A stretch of DNA of 64,000 nucleotides, from assembly GCA_963652365.1 (NCBI GenBank), contig CAVJTH010000012.1:1-64000 (forward strand), given 5' to 3'. The stretch is from Hallerella sp963652365. GTDB lineage: Bacteria; Fibrobacterota; Fibrobacteria; Fibrobacterales; Fibrobacteraceae. Below, piece by piece: positions 15,570-23,410 of the stretch. The stretch's first letter is position 1. Every line of letters begins with the position of its first letter. The translations under genes were made by a program, and so were the position numbers. The notes beneath the pieces were generated by a model that was not told the DNA's origin, did not search any database, and saw only the letters and a program-made list of their open reading frames with translations.

Positions 15570-16394
15570 ATGAATTCCATTTACTTTCAATACTTGAATG
15601 ACATCTCCAAGTATCCGCTTCTCTCCCGCGAACAGGAAAAAGTTTTGATCCAGCTTGCCGCAAAGGGCAATCGCCGTGCGCAAGATCTCCTTGTCAAGTC
15701 CAATTTGAAGTTTGTCGTGAACATCGCGAATCTCTACAAGGGCCAGGGCCTAGACATCAACGAACTCATCAACGAAGGCAACATGGGCCTTATCGAGGCG
15801 GCCCGGCGTTTTGACCCGAACCAGAAAATCAAGTTTATCAGCTACGCGGTCTGGTGGATCCGCCAGAACATCACCCGGGCGATTTCCGAAAAGGCGCGCC
15901 TTGTCCGCATTAGCGCGGAAAAGGAACTCGTGCTTCGGCGTTTCAACCGTGCGGCGACGACAACGCGCCAGGTCATCGGTGGCCAGATGACGATCGATCC
16001 GGAAAGCCTCGAAGGCGAAAGTCGCTACAAGGCGAAGGATATCGAGAAAATCCTGATGATGGGCGCCCATTCGGCGTCTCTCGATTCTCCGGTGGGCGAA
16101 GATGGCGACATGACGCTCGGTGACTGCCTCGCCTCTTCCTGCGACGCGACGGATGCGCTCGCGGAAAGGAACGGGGAACAGGCTTCGCTCGAACTTCTCT
16201 TGAAGGAAAACCTGACCGATCAGGAACATCGCGTGATAGGCCTCTACTATGGGCTGGACATGGACGCGGACCTGAACCTGAAGGAAATCGGCAAGATGGT
16301 CGGACTGTCGAAGGAACGCGTGCGCCAGGTAAAGGAAAAGGCTCTTGCCAAGCTGCGCACGACGAAGATCGACAAGGTTCTCGACGCCGCCTGA
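15570..16394 (+). CDS. RpoD-like sigma-70 family RNA polymerase sigma factor
   Basis: 274 codons without region 1.1, similar in size to the primary sigma factors of Bacteroidota. Region 1.2 is YLNDISKYPLLSREQEK, region 2 is NLKFVVNIANLYKGQGLDINELINEGNMGLIEA with the -10-recognising FISYAVWWIRQNITRAI, and region 4 has the helix-turn-helix LKEIGKMVGLSKERVRQVKEKALAKLR. AAAGAGG precedes the ATG. The region 2.4 and 4.2 signatures match group 1/2 sigma factors, so it is either the housekeeping sigma or a close paralogue. A bidirectional terminator separates it from ahcY. Confidence 0.88.
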   Translation: MNSIYFQYLNDISKYPLLSREQEKVLIQLAAKGNRRAQDLLVKSNLKFVVNIANLYKGQGLDINELINEGNMGLIEAARRFDPNQKIKFISYAVWWIRQNITRAISEKARLVRISAEKELVLRRFNRAATTTRQVIGGQMTIDPESLEGESRYKAKDIEKILMMGAHSASLDSPVGEDGDMTLGDCLASSCDATDALAERNGEQASLELLLKENLTDQEHRVIGLYYGLDMDADLNLKEIGKMVGLSKERVRQVKEKALAKLRTTKIDKVLDAA

Positions 16395-16423
16395 TATTTT
16401 CTAGAAACTCTCTCTCCTTTCGA

Positions 16424-16450
16424 AAAACCCGGCGAATGCCGGGTTTTTTG
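16424..16450. terminator. Bidirectional terminator between the sigma factor gene and ahcY
   Basis: AAAAACCCGGC-GAAT-GCCGGGTTTTTTG has a 7-bp GC-rich stem with A and T runs on either side, serving both convergent genes. Confidence 0.88.
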
Positions 16451-16513
16451 CTGTACGCTCCAAGAAAAAATCCGCGCCGTTGGGCGCGGACTTTCCGAAT
16501 CTCTCGACAGAAA

Positions 16514-17974
16514 TCAGTAGCGGTAGAATTCCGGCTTGTAGGGACCTTCGACGTTCACGCCGATGTAGTCCGCCTGTTCCTTGCGAAGCGTCGAGAGGTG
16601 AACGCCGAGCTTTTCGAGGTGCAGTCGCGCGACCTTTTCGTCGAGGATCATCGGCAGGCGATAGACCTTTCCCTTTTCGTAGCGGTAGCCGCTTGCCGTG
16701 GGCTTTCCGGTCGCGGAGAGCCACAGATCGACCTGCGCAATCGTCTGGTTGGTGAAGCTCGCGCTCATGACGAAGCTCGGGTGTCCCGTGGCGCAGCCCA
16801 GGTTCAGAAGGCGACCTTCGGCGAGAACGAGCACGCTGTGACCGTCGGGGAAGATCCATTCGTCGTATTGCGGCTTGATGTTGTTCTTTTTGATGCCGGG
16901 AACCTTGGCGAGGCCCGCCATGTCGATTTCGTTGTCGAAATGCCCGATGTTTCCGACGATGGCGCGGTTCTTCATCTTGCCCATTTGCGCAGCGGAGATG
17001 ATTCCCACGTTTCCTGTCGTCGTGACGAAGATGTCCGCGAACGAGACGACCTCGTCGAGCGTCTTGACTTCGTAGCCTTCCATGGCTGCCTGGAGCGCGC
17101 AGATCGGGTCGATTTCGGTGACGATGACGCGCGCGCCCTGCCCGCGGAGCGATTGTGCGCATCCCTTGCCCACGTCTCCGTATCCGCAGACGACGGCGAC
17201 CTTTCCGGCCATCATCACGTCCGTTGCGCGGTTGATGCCGTCGATGAGCGAGTGGCGGCAGCCGTAGAGGTTGTCGAACTTGGACTTGGTGACGGAATCG
17301 TTCACGTTGATGGCGGCAAACGGCAGGCGACCGTCGCGGGCCATTTCGTAGAGGCGGTGGACACCGGTGGTCGTCTCTTCGGAGACGCCCTTGATTTTTG
17401 CGCGGAGCTTTGTGAATCGCTTCGGGTCCTTTGCGATTTCCTTGCGGACGACGGAAAGGAACGCACCCCATTCTTCGGAATCCGTTTCGGGGTCGTAATC
17501 GGGAACTTTTCCCGCGTCTTCGAATTCCGCGCCGCGGACGACCATCATCGTCGCGTCTCCGCCGTCATCGACGATCAGGTCGGGACCTTCGCCGTCGGGC
17601 CATGCGAGCGCCTTTGCCGTGTTTTCCCAGTATTCTTCGAGCGTTTCGCCCTTCCAGGCGAATACGGAAGTTCCCTGCGGGTTTTCGATCGAGCCTTTCT
17701 TGCCGACGACGACCGCTGCCGCCGCGTTGTCCTGCGTGCTGAAGATGTTGCAGCTCACCCAGCGCACGTCCGCGCCGAGTTCCGTGAGCGTTTCGATGAG
17801 AATCGCCGTCTGCACGGTCATGTGGAGGCTTCCCATGATGCGCGCGCCCTTGAGCGGGAGCGTTCCCGCGTATTCCTTGCGGAGCGCCATCAGCCCGGGC
17901 ATTTCCGTTTCGGCGAGATCCAGTTCCTTGCGTCCTTCGACAGCGAGATTTAAATCCTTGACTTTGTATTCCAT
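16514..17974 (-). CDS. ahcY: Adenosylhomocysteinase (SAH hydrolase)
   Basis: 486 codons, within the normal bacterial range. It cleaves S-adenosylhomocysteine to adenosine and homocysteine, using bound NAD. Visible motifs are GSLHMTVQTAILIETL near the N-terminus, NVNDSVTKSKFDNLYGCR for the substrate and the NAD loop VVCGYGDVGKGCAQSL, with the C-terminal PYKPEFYRY that closes the neighbouring subunit's NAD site. I used ATG 17974 because GAGGA lies 5 nt upstream; an in-frame extension has no support. A TATATT lies about 30 nt before the ATG, giving a short leader with no visible SAH riboswitch. Confidence 0.96.
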   Translation of the reverse strand: MEYKVKDLNLAVEGRKELDLAETEMPGLMALRKEYAGTLPLKGARIMGSLHMTVQTAILIETLTELGADVRWVSCNIFSTQDNAAAAVVVGKKGSIENPQGTSVFAWKGETLEEYWENTAKALAWPDGEGPDLIVDDGGDATMMVVRGAEFEDAGKVPDYDPETDSEEWGAFLSVVRKEIAKDPKRFTKLRAKIKGVSEETTTGVHRLYEMARDGRLPFAAINVNDSVTKSKFDNLYGCRHSLIDGINRATDVMMAGKVAVVCGYGDVGKGCAQSLRGQGARVIVTEIDPICALQAAMEGYEVKTLDEVVSFADIFVTTTGNVGIISAAQMGKMKNRAIVGNIGHFDNEIDMAGLAKVPGIKKNNIKPQYDEWIFPDGHSVLVLAEGRLLNLGCATGHPSFVMSASFTNQTIAQVDLWLSATGKPTASGYRYEKGKVYRLPMILDEKVARLHLEKLGVHLSTLRKEQADYIGVNVEGPYKPEFYRY

Positions 17975-18027
17975 GGGGTCCTCATCGGTTTGTCTTATGC
18001 GCAAATATAAAAAAATGCATAGGAAGG

Positions 18028-18110
18028 AGTGTGTTCAGAGCTTAGTGGGGGAGAACTTAGGGCTTGGAAATCGCAAGCGAGCCGTTCAGAGCTTACGGAG
18101 AGCTTCTGCT
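18028..18110 (-). repeat. Intergenic mosaic repeat, copy 3 (short fragment)
   Basis: GTTCAGAGCTTAGTGGGGGAGAACTTAGGGCTT and GGAAATCGCAAGCGAGCCG match modules at 26980-27020 and 27190-27215. The repeat runs directly into a protein-like frame (18115-18297), as if it had inserted there or marked a deletion end. Confidence 0.7.
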
Positions 18111-18114
18111 GCAG

Positions 18115-18297
18115 ATGGCCGAAAAGGCCCATCTGCAGGAGGCTTTCTATGACACGAACAATTCCGTTCAAATCGGACTGGAAAAGCTCCAAAGCTCCCG
18201 GAGAAACCTCGTACTTTCCTTTGCTCGAAAACTCGATTCCATTTCGGACGGCGAAGCGGAACAGATCAGCCGGATTTTAAATAAGAGGAGAAAATAA
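18115..18297 (+). pseudogene. Gene remnant beside a repeat
   Basis: About 60 codons encode a helical, charged sequence (MAEKAHLQEAFYDTNNSVQ ... ILNKRRK). The open frame extends upstream only through repeat sequence, so the natural N-terminus is probably missing. Family not recognised. It might be a small intact gene starting at 18115, but no Shine-Dalgarno is present. Confidence 0.3.
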
Positions 18298-18411
18298 GGA
18301 ATGCGGAGTCTCTTGCGGAGCGGCACAGGCGCGAATCGACATTTTGATGAAGGAATCCAACTAAAAATGCCGGACAGCTGACAAGTCAACTCTCCGGCAA
18401 GTGCTTGCTGA

Positions 18412-18621
18412 ATATCGCTACCCGACAAGGCGTCAGGAATCTTTTACTGCGGTAGCGATGTCGATTATTTCGACAAGGCAAAATGCATCCTTTTAAAATC
18501 CTGGCTCGAAAAAAGACTGCCCGCCGTTTCAAACGAACGGCTAAAAGCCCTGTATGGCAAGCTTCTCGAATTTGCAAGTCGGGCGATAGAACTGGGAACG
18601 GGAGTGGTCGTAGAACGGTGA
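18412..18621 (+). pseudogene. C-terminal gene fragment without start codon
   Basis: Between a TGA at 18409 and a TGA at 18619 lies a frame of 69 codons with convincing protein character: GIFYCGSDVDYFDKAKCI, then WLEKRLPAVSNERLKALYG and LLEFASRAIELG. No start codon is available. It looks like the tail of a deleted gene and may belong with the fragment at 18115-18297. Family not recognised. The rest of 18300-18735 shows nothing further. Confidence 0.35.
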
Positions 18622-18736
18622 AGAAATCATACAGGTTATTTGGCACTTTTTGGAATGGTCTCGAATCTATAACACGCAAAACGCAGTTCCAAGTTCTGAT
18701 TCCTGCATCCCGGTTCCTGAAAATTTTCCGGAAGTC

Positions 18737-18767
18737 TTGACTTGGAGTTTACTCTAGGTAGTATATT
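18737..18767 (+). promoter_or_regulatory. Promoter of the flavodoxin gene
   Basis: TTGACT (18737-18742), a 19-nt spacer and TATATT (18762-18767). The -10 ends 6 nt before ATG 18774, so the mRNA would begin at or beside that ATG. Confidence 0.55.
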
Positions 18768-18773
18768 GTTTCC

Positions 18774-19331
18774 ATGAAAAAGATCGCAATCATTCTCTTG
18801 GCGATTCTCGTAGGAGGATCTATGGCTGAATCCAAAAAACTGGTCGTCTATTTCTCGCGTGCGGGTGAAAACTACGGCGTGGGAATGGTTAAAAAAGGCA
18901 ACACCGAAATCGTTGCGGAAATCATTGCGCAAAAGGTCGGGGCGAAACTGCTGAAAGTGGAACCTGTCGAGGAGTATCCGCAGGAATATGACGCTTGCAC
19001 TGCTTTTGCCAGGAAGGAACTCGAAGCGGACGCGCGCCCGGAAGTGAAATCCGTGGAAATCAATCCCGAAGAGTTTGACGAAATCTATGTGGGCTATCCC
19101 GTGTGGTGGGGTGAAATGCCCATGCCGATGTTCACGTTCCTTGAAAAGTACGATTTGAAAGGCAAGACCCTCTATCCTTTTGTGACGCACGAGGGAAGCG
19201 GTCTTTCCGGTGTGCGCCGTCTTGAAAAGGCGACCGGTGCCAATGTCAAGTCGGGGCTTGCAATCTATGGGCACGAAGCGCAAAATGAAAAGGTGGCAGT
19301 CGAAAGGAAAGTGGAACGCTGGCTTCGTTAG
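18774..19331 (+). CDS. Flavodoxin with optional N-terminal signal or anchor
   Basis: 185 codons. From residue 21 the sequence is a flavodoxin: KKLVVYFSRAGEN with a GNTEIVAEII phosphate-binding region, EIYVGYPVWWGEMPMPMFTFL around the flavin and FVTHEGSGLSG. These FMN proteins carry electrons between redox enzymes. Residues 1-20 (KKIAIILLAILVGGSMA) are a hydrophobic export or anchor segment. A second in-frame ATG at 18822 sits 4 nt after a perfect AGGAGG and would give a cytosolic form starting MAESKK. The first ATG has no Shine-Dalgarno but a promoter 6 nt away. Either start, or both, may be used. Confidence 0.8.
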   Translation: MKKIAIILLAILVGGSMAESKKLVVYFSRAGENYGVGMVKKGNTEIVAEIIAQKVGAKLLKVEPVEEYPQEYDACTAFARKELEADARPEVKSVEINPEEFDEIYVGYPVWWGEMPMPMFTFLEKYDLKGKTLYPFVTHEGSGLSGVRRLEKATGANVKSGLAIYGHEAQNEKVAVERKVERWLR

Positions 19332-19415
19332 CTGTCGCGAAAAGGCATTCCCGAAATTTTTCGCGGAGGATTTTTTTAAATTAGGCGGGAAACATTTTAC
19401 TTTATGGAGTTTTGA

Positions 19416-20006
19416 ATGAACGCCGAGAAGAAAGACGCCGAAAAAGAGAAGGAACAAGCGCCGGATTTCATGAAGAAGGCCGACGAGTACTTTTCGAACA
19501 ATCGGAGAATTTTCCTGTGGAACCAGGTCGATGACGAAAGCGCGTCGAAGATCGTGAAACAGCTGCTTTACCTCGATTCGCTTTCTCACGACGACATTGT
19601 TTTCTTTATCAACAGCCCAGGCGGCGTGATTTCGAGCGGTCTTGCGATTTACGACTGCATGAACGCTATCCAGAGCGACGTCGTGACGGTTTGCTGCGGA
19701 CAGGCCGCTTCGATGGGCGCGGTGCTTTTGACCGCGGGCGCCAAGGGAAAGCGTTACGCGTGGCCGTCGGCGCGCATCATGATTCACCAGCCGCTGATCC
19801 AGGGACAGATGGAAGGTCCCGCGAGCGACATCAAGATCCAGGCGGAGGAAATGCTCCGCATCCGTTCGATTACGACGGGCATCATCGCGAAGACGACCGG
19901 AAAGTCGATGGAAGAAGTCGATCGGGATACGGAACGGGACAACTTCATGTCGGCGGAAGAGGCGAAGGCCTACGGCCTTGTCGATGAAGTGAAGAGCGTC
20001 ATCTGA
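19416..20006 (+). CDS. clpP: ATP-dependent Clp protease proteolytic subunit
   Basis: 196 codons. The serine protease triad is complete: Ser99 in GQAASMGAVLL, His124 in IMIHQPL and Asp175 in DTERDNFMSA. INSPGGVISSG forms the oxyanion region. ClpP assembles into a double heptamer and degrades proteins delivered by ClpX or ClpA. There is an extra charged N-terminus of about 20 residues (EKKDAEKEKEQ), which may be a propeptide. No clpX or tig is adjacent; instead the stop overlaps the ftsY start by one base. GGAG lies 7 nt before the ATG. Confidence 0.94.
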   Translation: MNAEKKDAEKEKEQAPDFMKKADEYFSNNRRIFLWNQVDDESASKIVKQLLYLDSLSHDDIVFFINSPGGVISSGLAIYDCMNAIQSDVVTVCCGQAASMGAVLLTAGAKGKRYAWPSARIMIHQPLIQGQMEGPASDIKIQAEEMLRIRSITTGIIAKTTGKSMEEVDRDTERDNFMSAEEAKAYGLVDEVKSVI

Positions 20007-20908
20007 TGGGATTCTTTTCGGCGATAAAGAGCGGGCTTGCCAAGACTCGCGACGCGATTCTCGGCGAAATCAAGGGCATTGCCGGCAAGGGAAAGGTGAC
20101 CGACGAGATGCTCGAAGACCTGGAAGAGCGTCTGATCAAGGCGGACGTGGGAACCTCTGCCGCGTTCATGCTCACGGATGCGCTCCGCGAAGAGGCTCTC
20201 GGGAAGTCGCTTTCGGAATCGGAAATCCTGGACATCTTGCGGTCCGAGGCGGAACGCTTTCTGGTCGATCCGCCGAAGTTCGAGTTCAAGGGAAAGCCGC
20301 ACGTGGTCCTGGTGATCGGCGTGAACGGCGCCGGAAAGACGACGACTATCGGGAAGCTCGCGAAAAAGTTTGCGGACGAAGGTCACAAGGTGATGATCGC
20401 CGCGGCGGATACGTTCCGGGCTGCGGCAATCGAACAGCTCGAAGTCTGGGCGGAACGCGCGGGGGCGGAATTTGTTCGCCATGCGGAAGGTTCGGATCCG
20501 GCGGCGGTCGCCTTCGACGCCTGCGCCGCGGCAAAGGCTCGCGGTTGCGACATCGTTTTCGTTGACACGGCGGGTCGCTTGCAGAACAAGGACTATCTGA
20601 TGGAAGAACTCGCAAAGATCGTGCGCGTTCTCAAGAAGCAGGACGCCGCCTATCCGCACGACATGATTCTCGTCATCGACGGAAACACCGGGCAGAACGC
20701 GATAAGCCAGGCGAAGATTTTCAACCAGAGCTTCCCGTTGACCGGGCTTGTCGTCACAAAGCTCGACGGTACGGCGCATGGAGGCTCGGTCCTCTCGATC
20801 GCAAGTTCGCTCAAGGTTCCCATCCGCTGGGTGGGAATGGGAGAGCGTATCGACCAGCTCGTGCCCTTCAACAAGGCGGAATATGTCGAGGGGCTTTTCA
20901 AGGCGTAG
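20006..20908 (+). CDS. ftsY: Signal recognition particle receptor FtsY
   Basis: 300 codons; the NG domain without the long acidic A domain, as in many non-enteric bacteria. The P-loop is GVNGAGKTTTIGKLA (105-119), followed by ADTFRAAAIEQLE, FVDTAGRLQNKDYLMEEL, TKLDGTAHGGSVLSIA and GMGERIDQLVPF. It docks SRP-ribosome complexes at the inner membrane for co-translational insertion. It overlaps clpP by one base and the next gene by 26 bases, so all appear translationally coupled. Confidence 0.95.
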   Translation: MGFFSAIKSGLAKTRDAILGEIKGIAGKGKVTDEMLEDLEERLIKADVGTSAAFMLTDALREEALGKSLSESEILDILRSEAERFLVDPPKFEFKGKPHVVLVIGVNGAGKTTTIGKLAKKFADEGHKVMIAAADTFRAAAIEQLEVWAERAGAEFVRHAEGSDPAAVAFDACAAAKARGCDIVFVDTAGRLQNKDYLMEELAKIVRVLKKQDAAYPHDMILVIDGNTGQNAISQAKIFNQSFPLTGLVVTKLDGTAHGGSVLSIASSLKVPIRWVGMGERIDQLVPFNKAEYVEGLFKA

Positions 20909-21248
20909 ATTCCTGATCGGATGCCTAGCGCTTTCGGTCAGTGCCTGTACCGAGAGCGTTTCCGTTCCTGCGGAATTTGTCCGTCTATATGGAGACCTTC
21001 GCATCGCGGCGCGTGAATATGGCGACGCGTCTCCCGATGGTCGAGCCGCTCGAATCGTCATTCTGGAACGATACGGCTATTCGGCTCAAAGGTTCGATTC
21101 CGTTGCGGAATGGATTCAGGAAAATCCGGACGTCTGGAGTGCGTTCCAGGATTCGGTCGTCGCCTATGTCGATTCTGTCGCCATCGAAGCGAAAGCGATC
21201 GCTCCGCCCGCAAGGAACGGTGTCGGAACGCAGAAGGGGGCCAAATGA
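20883..21248 (+). CDS. DUF4296-like lipoprotein with Tat-like signal
   Basis: 121 codons. The signal has SRRRFL (residues 6-11), which fits the twin-arginine pattern, then a hydrophobic run and a lipobox VSAC with Cys22. The mature part (EFVRLYGDLRIAAREYG ... ERYGYSAQRFDSVAEWIQENPDVW) is helical and resembles DUF4296 lipoproteins, in which an early helix with an acidic/Ala pattern is followed by the L-x-x-x-G-x-x-x-x-x-F-D segment. Function unknown. The start lies 26 bases inside ftsY and the stop overlaps the next start (ATGA). Confidence 0.65.
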   Translation: MSRGFSRRRFLIGCLALSVSACTESVSVPAEFVRLYGDLRIAAREYGDASPDGRAARIVILERYGYSAQRFDSVAEWIQENPDVWSAFQDSVVAYVDSVAIEAKAIAPPARNGVGTQKGAK

Positions 21249-21715
21249 AATGGAACTTGCTTCAAACGCTTTTTTGTAGCGGATTCCTTTCGATTGCGCT
21301 TGCCGCGCCGGATTCGACCGCGGTTCGGTGGGAAAACTTTTCCGATGCGCTCTTGGCCGCCAAGTCCGATCACAAGATGCTTTTTGTGGATATCGTCGCC
21401 GACTGGTGCCTGCCGTGCAGGGAAATGGACCGAACGACGTATCGCGACCGGACCGTTTCCTCGATCTTGAATTCCAGGTTTCACCCGGTGCGGCTAGACC
21501 AGGGCTCCCAGGATACGATCGAATGCGATGGAAAGAGATTGCCTGTCGAGCGTTGCTTTTTCGATGTCTGGAACTTGTCCGCCGTGCCGTCGTACGTGCT
21601 TGTCGCTCCGAAGGGGCTTTCCATCTTGACATATTCGCAGGGGCTTTCCGCCGACGAGATGAGAATGCTCCTGATGCAGTTTCTGGGCAAGGAAGAGGAA
21701 TGGGTTCACAAATGA
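21245..21715 (+). CDS. Periplasmic thioredoxin-like protein
   Basis: 156 codons. A signal peptide (1-20) precedes a thioredoxin fold with a redox-active WCLPC motif in IVADWCLPCREMDRTTY and the cis-proline segment AVPSYVLVAPKG. It resembles DsbD C-terminal or thioredoxin_7 proteins that reduce or oxidise periplasmic disulfides. An insertion with two more cysteines (DTIECDGKRLPVERCFF) is unusual and might form a second disulfide. It overlaps both neighbours by 4 bases (ATGA) and so is coupled to the lipoprotein and the GT2 gene. Confidence 0.8.
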   Translation: MKWNLLQTLFCSGFLSIALAAPDSTAVRWENFSDALLAAKSDHKMLFVDIVADWCLPCREMDRTTYRDRTVSSILNSRFHPVRLDQGSQDTIECDGKRLPVERCFFDVWNLSAVPSYVLVAPKGLSILTYSQGLSADEMRMLLMQFLGKEEEWVHK

Positions 21716-23337
21716 ATTTTACGCCGCTCGAAATCGCCTTTTGGATTCTCTTGCTTCTGCTTGTGCACTGCTACGTCCTTTTTCCGGTGACGCTTCCTTT
21801 TCTGAGCGAGCTGTTCGCTCGAAGAAACCGTCGGAGCGATTCCCTTGCGACGCTCCCGAAGGTCTCGATCCTCGTTTCCGCATACAACGAGGAAGCGGTC
21901 ATCGAAAGGAAAATCTTGAATTTTCTGGAACTCGACTATCCGAAGGAATCGCTCGAAATCCTGATCGGGGACGACGGGTCTTCGGACCGGACCGCGGAAA
22001 TCGTCGAGCGCTATGCGGACAAGGGAATCCGTCTTGTCCGAGCCGTCAAGAATGCCGGAAAGGCGGCGATGCTGAATCGCCTGCAATCGGAAGCGACCGG
22101 CGAGATCCTGGTCTTTTGCGATGCCAACACGATGCTTTTCCCGAACGTGATTCGAAAGCTGGTCTCTCCGTTTGCCGACCCGAAAATCGGATGCGTCTGC
22201 GGACACTTGATCTTGACGGACAAGAGCGGAAGCCTTCTGGGTTCTGGCGAACTGAGCTATTGGGACTTTGAATCCGAAATCAAGAAGTTCGAAGGCGTTC
22301 TTGACCGACTGATCGGGGGAAACGGCGCCTTGTATGCCATCCGCAATTCGTTGTACACAAGGTTGCCCGTGAAGAAAAGCGTCATGGACGATTTCTTTAT
22401 CGCCGTAAAAGTCTTGCAGAAGGGATTCTTCTGTACGTTCGATCCAAGCGCGATCGGTACGGAGCAGACATCGAAGGAAGGTTCCGGAGAATATCGCCGC
22501 AAGATCCGGATTGGCCGCGCGAATTACAACTATCTATTCTCCTATCTTCCCCTCTTGAATCCGTTCCGTCCCTTGCTGGCGTATCTTTTCGTTTCGCACA
22601 AGCTGCTTCGCTGGCTTACGCCGCATATCATGCTTGCCTTGTTTGTCTTGAACTTTGCGCTTCTGTGGAAAATGCAGCCTGTCTATTTTGTCTCCTTTGG
22701 ACTGATGCTGCTCTTCCTGATCGTCGCGCTGTTCAAGATTTCGGGGAGCGCGTATTATTTCTTGCTGATGAACTTTGCCATGTTCAAGGGCAGCCTGCTT
22801 TCGTTCCGAAAGGAGCATGGCGGAGGCTGGGAACGGGAAGCGCGCGGAGACGAAAGCGAATCGAAGCCGGCCGGGAAGGCTCTTTCGCTGCTTTGTGCGC
22901 TTGGACTGGGCGCTTCGGCGGTTTTCCCTTCAAGCGCGCAGGCCTTTACGGCGGATGTTTCGGCGGGAACTCTCAACGCGACGGAAGAAATGTCGAGCTT
23001 CAATTTCCAGGTTTCCGGGCATTGGTGGTATCCTGTCGATCAGATGGTCTTTTTCGGAGCGGGATTCGGCTACGAGCGTCTGGGTTCCGTTTCTCTTTTC
23101 CCGCTTGTCGGGAGCGCCTATGTCTATCTTCCGTTCGGAAGCCTGGTGATGCCCGTAGGAACTTTTGACTTGGGATTTGTCTTTGGCGACGATGCCCAGA
23201 TGATTTGGCGGGCGGGCGGAGGCCTGGACGTGAAACTCGGCCGAAAGTCTTCCCTGCTCGCGCTTCTCGGATACCAGAATCTAAAAAAAGCGGGAGACTT
23301 CGTGTATCTCCGCTGTGGCCTTCTGATTGAAATCTAG
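21712..23337 (+). CDS. GT2 glycosyltransferase fused to a signal peptide and outer membrane barrel
   Basis: 541 codons in one frame with no internal stop. Residues 8-30 form a membrane helix. Residues 50-260 are a GT2 domain: VSILVSAYNEE, GDDGSSDRT, FCDANT (Asp137) and MDDFF (226-227). Two or three helices follow at 303-320, 324-342 and about 347-363, then a charged linker (366-389). Residues 390-411 look like a complete signal peptide ending AQA, and 412-541 are an amphipathic barrel-like region (GHWWYPVDQMVFFGAGFGYERLG). There is no start codon near residue 385, so a separate second gene is unlikely. Signal peptidase cleavage after Ala411 would release the barrel. The start overlaps the previous stop (ATGA). 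Confidence 0.8.
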   Translation: MNFTPLEIAFWILLLLLVHCYVLFPVTLPFLSELFARRNRRSDSLATLPKVSILVSAYNEEAVIERKILNFLELDYPKESLEILIGDDGSSDRTAEIVERYADKGIRLVRAVKNAGKAAMLNRLQSEATGEILVFCDANTMLFPNVIRKLVSPFADPKIGCVCGHLILTDKSGSLLGSGELSYWDFESEIKKFEGVLDRLIGGNGALYAIRNSLYTRLPVKKSVMDDFFIAVKVLQKGFFCTFDPSAIGTEQTSKEGSGEYRRKIRIGRANYNYLFSYLPLLNPFRPLLAYLFVSHKLLRWLTPHIMLALFVLNFALLWKMQPVYFVSFGLMLLFLIVALFKISGSAYYFLLMNFAMFKGSLLSFRKEHGGGWEREARGDESESKPAGKALSLLCALGLGASAVFPSSAQAFTADVSAGTLNATEEMSSFNFQVSGHWWYPVDQMVFFGAGFGYERLGSVSLFPLVGSAYVYLPFGSLVMPVGTFDLGFVFGDDAQMIWRAGGGLDVKLGRKSSLLALLGYQNLKKAGDFVYLRCGLLIEI

Positions 23338-23410
23338 TTTGTACGGATTCGCTTCGCTTGTACGCAATCGAGCCGATCCGGAGGTCGCTGTCTCCCCGAA
23401 TGCGAAGCGT

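Noticed and set aside
17975..18030. SAH riboswitch upstream of ahcY
   Set aside because: The leader is only about 25 nt long and cannot hold the aptamer.
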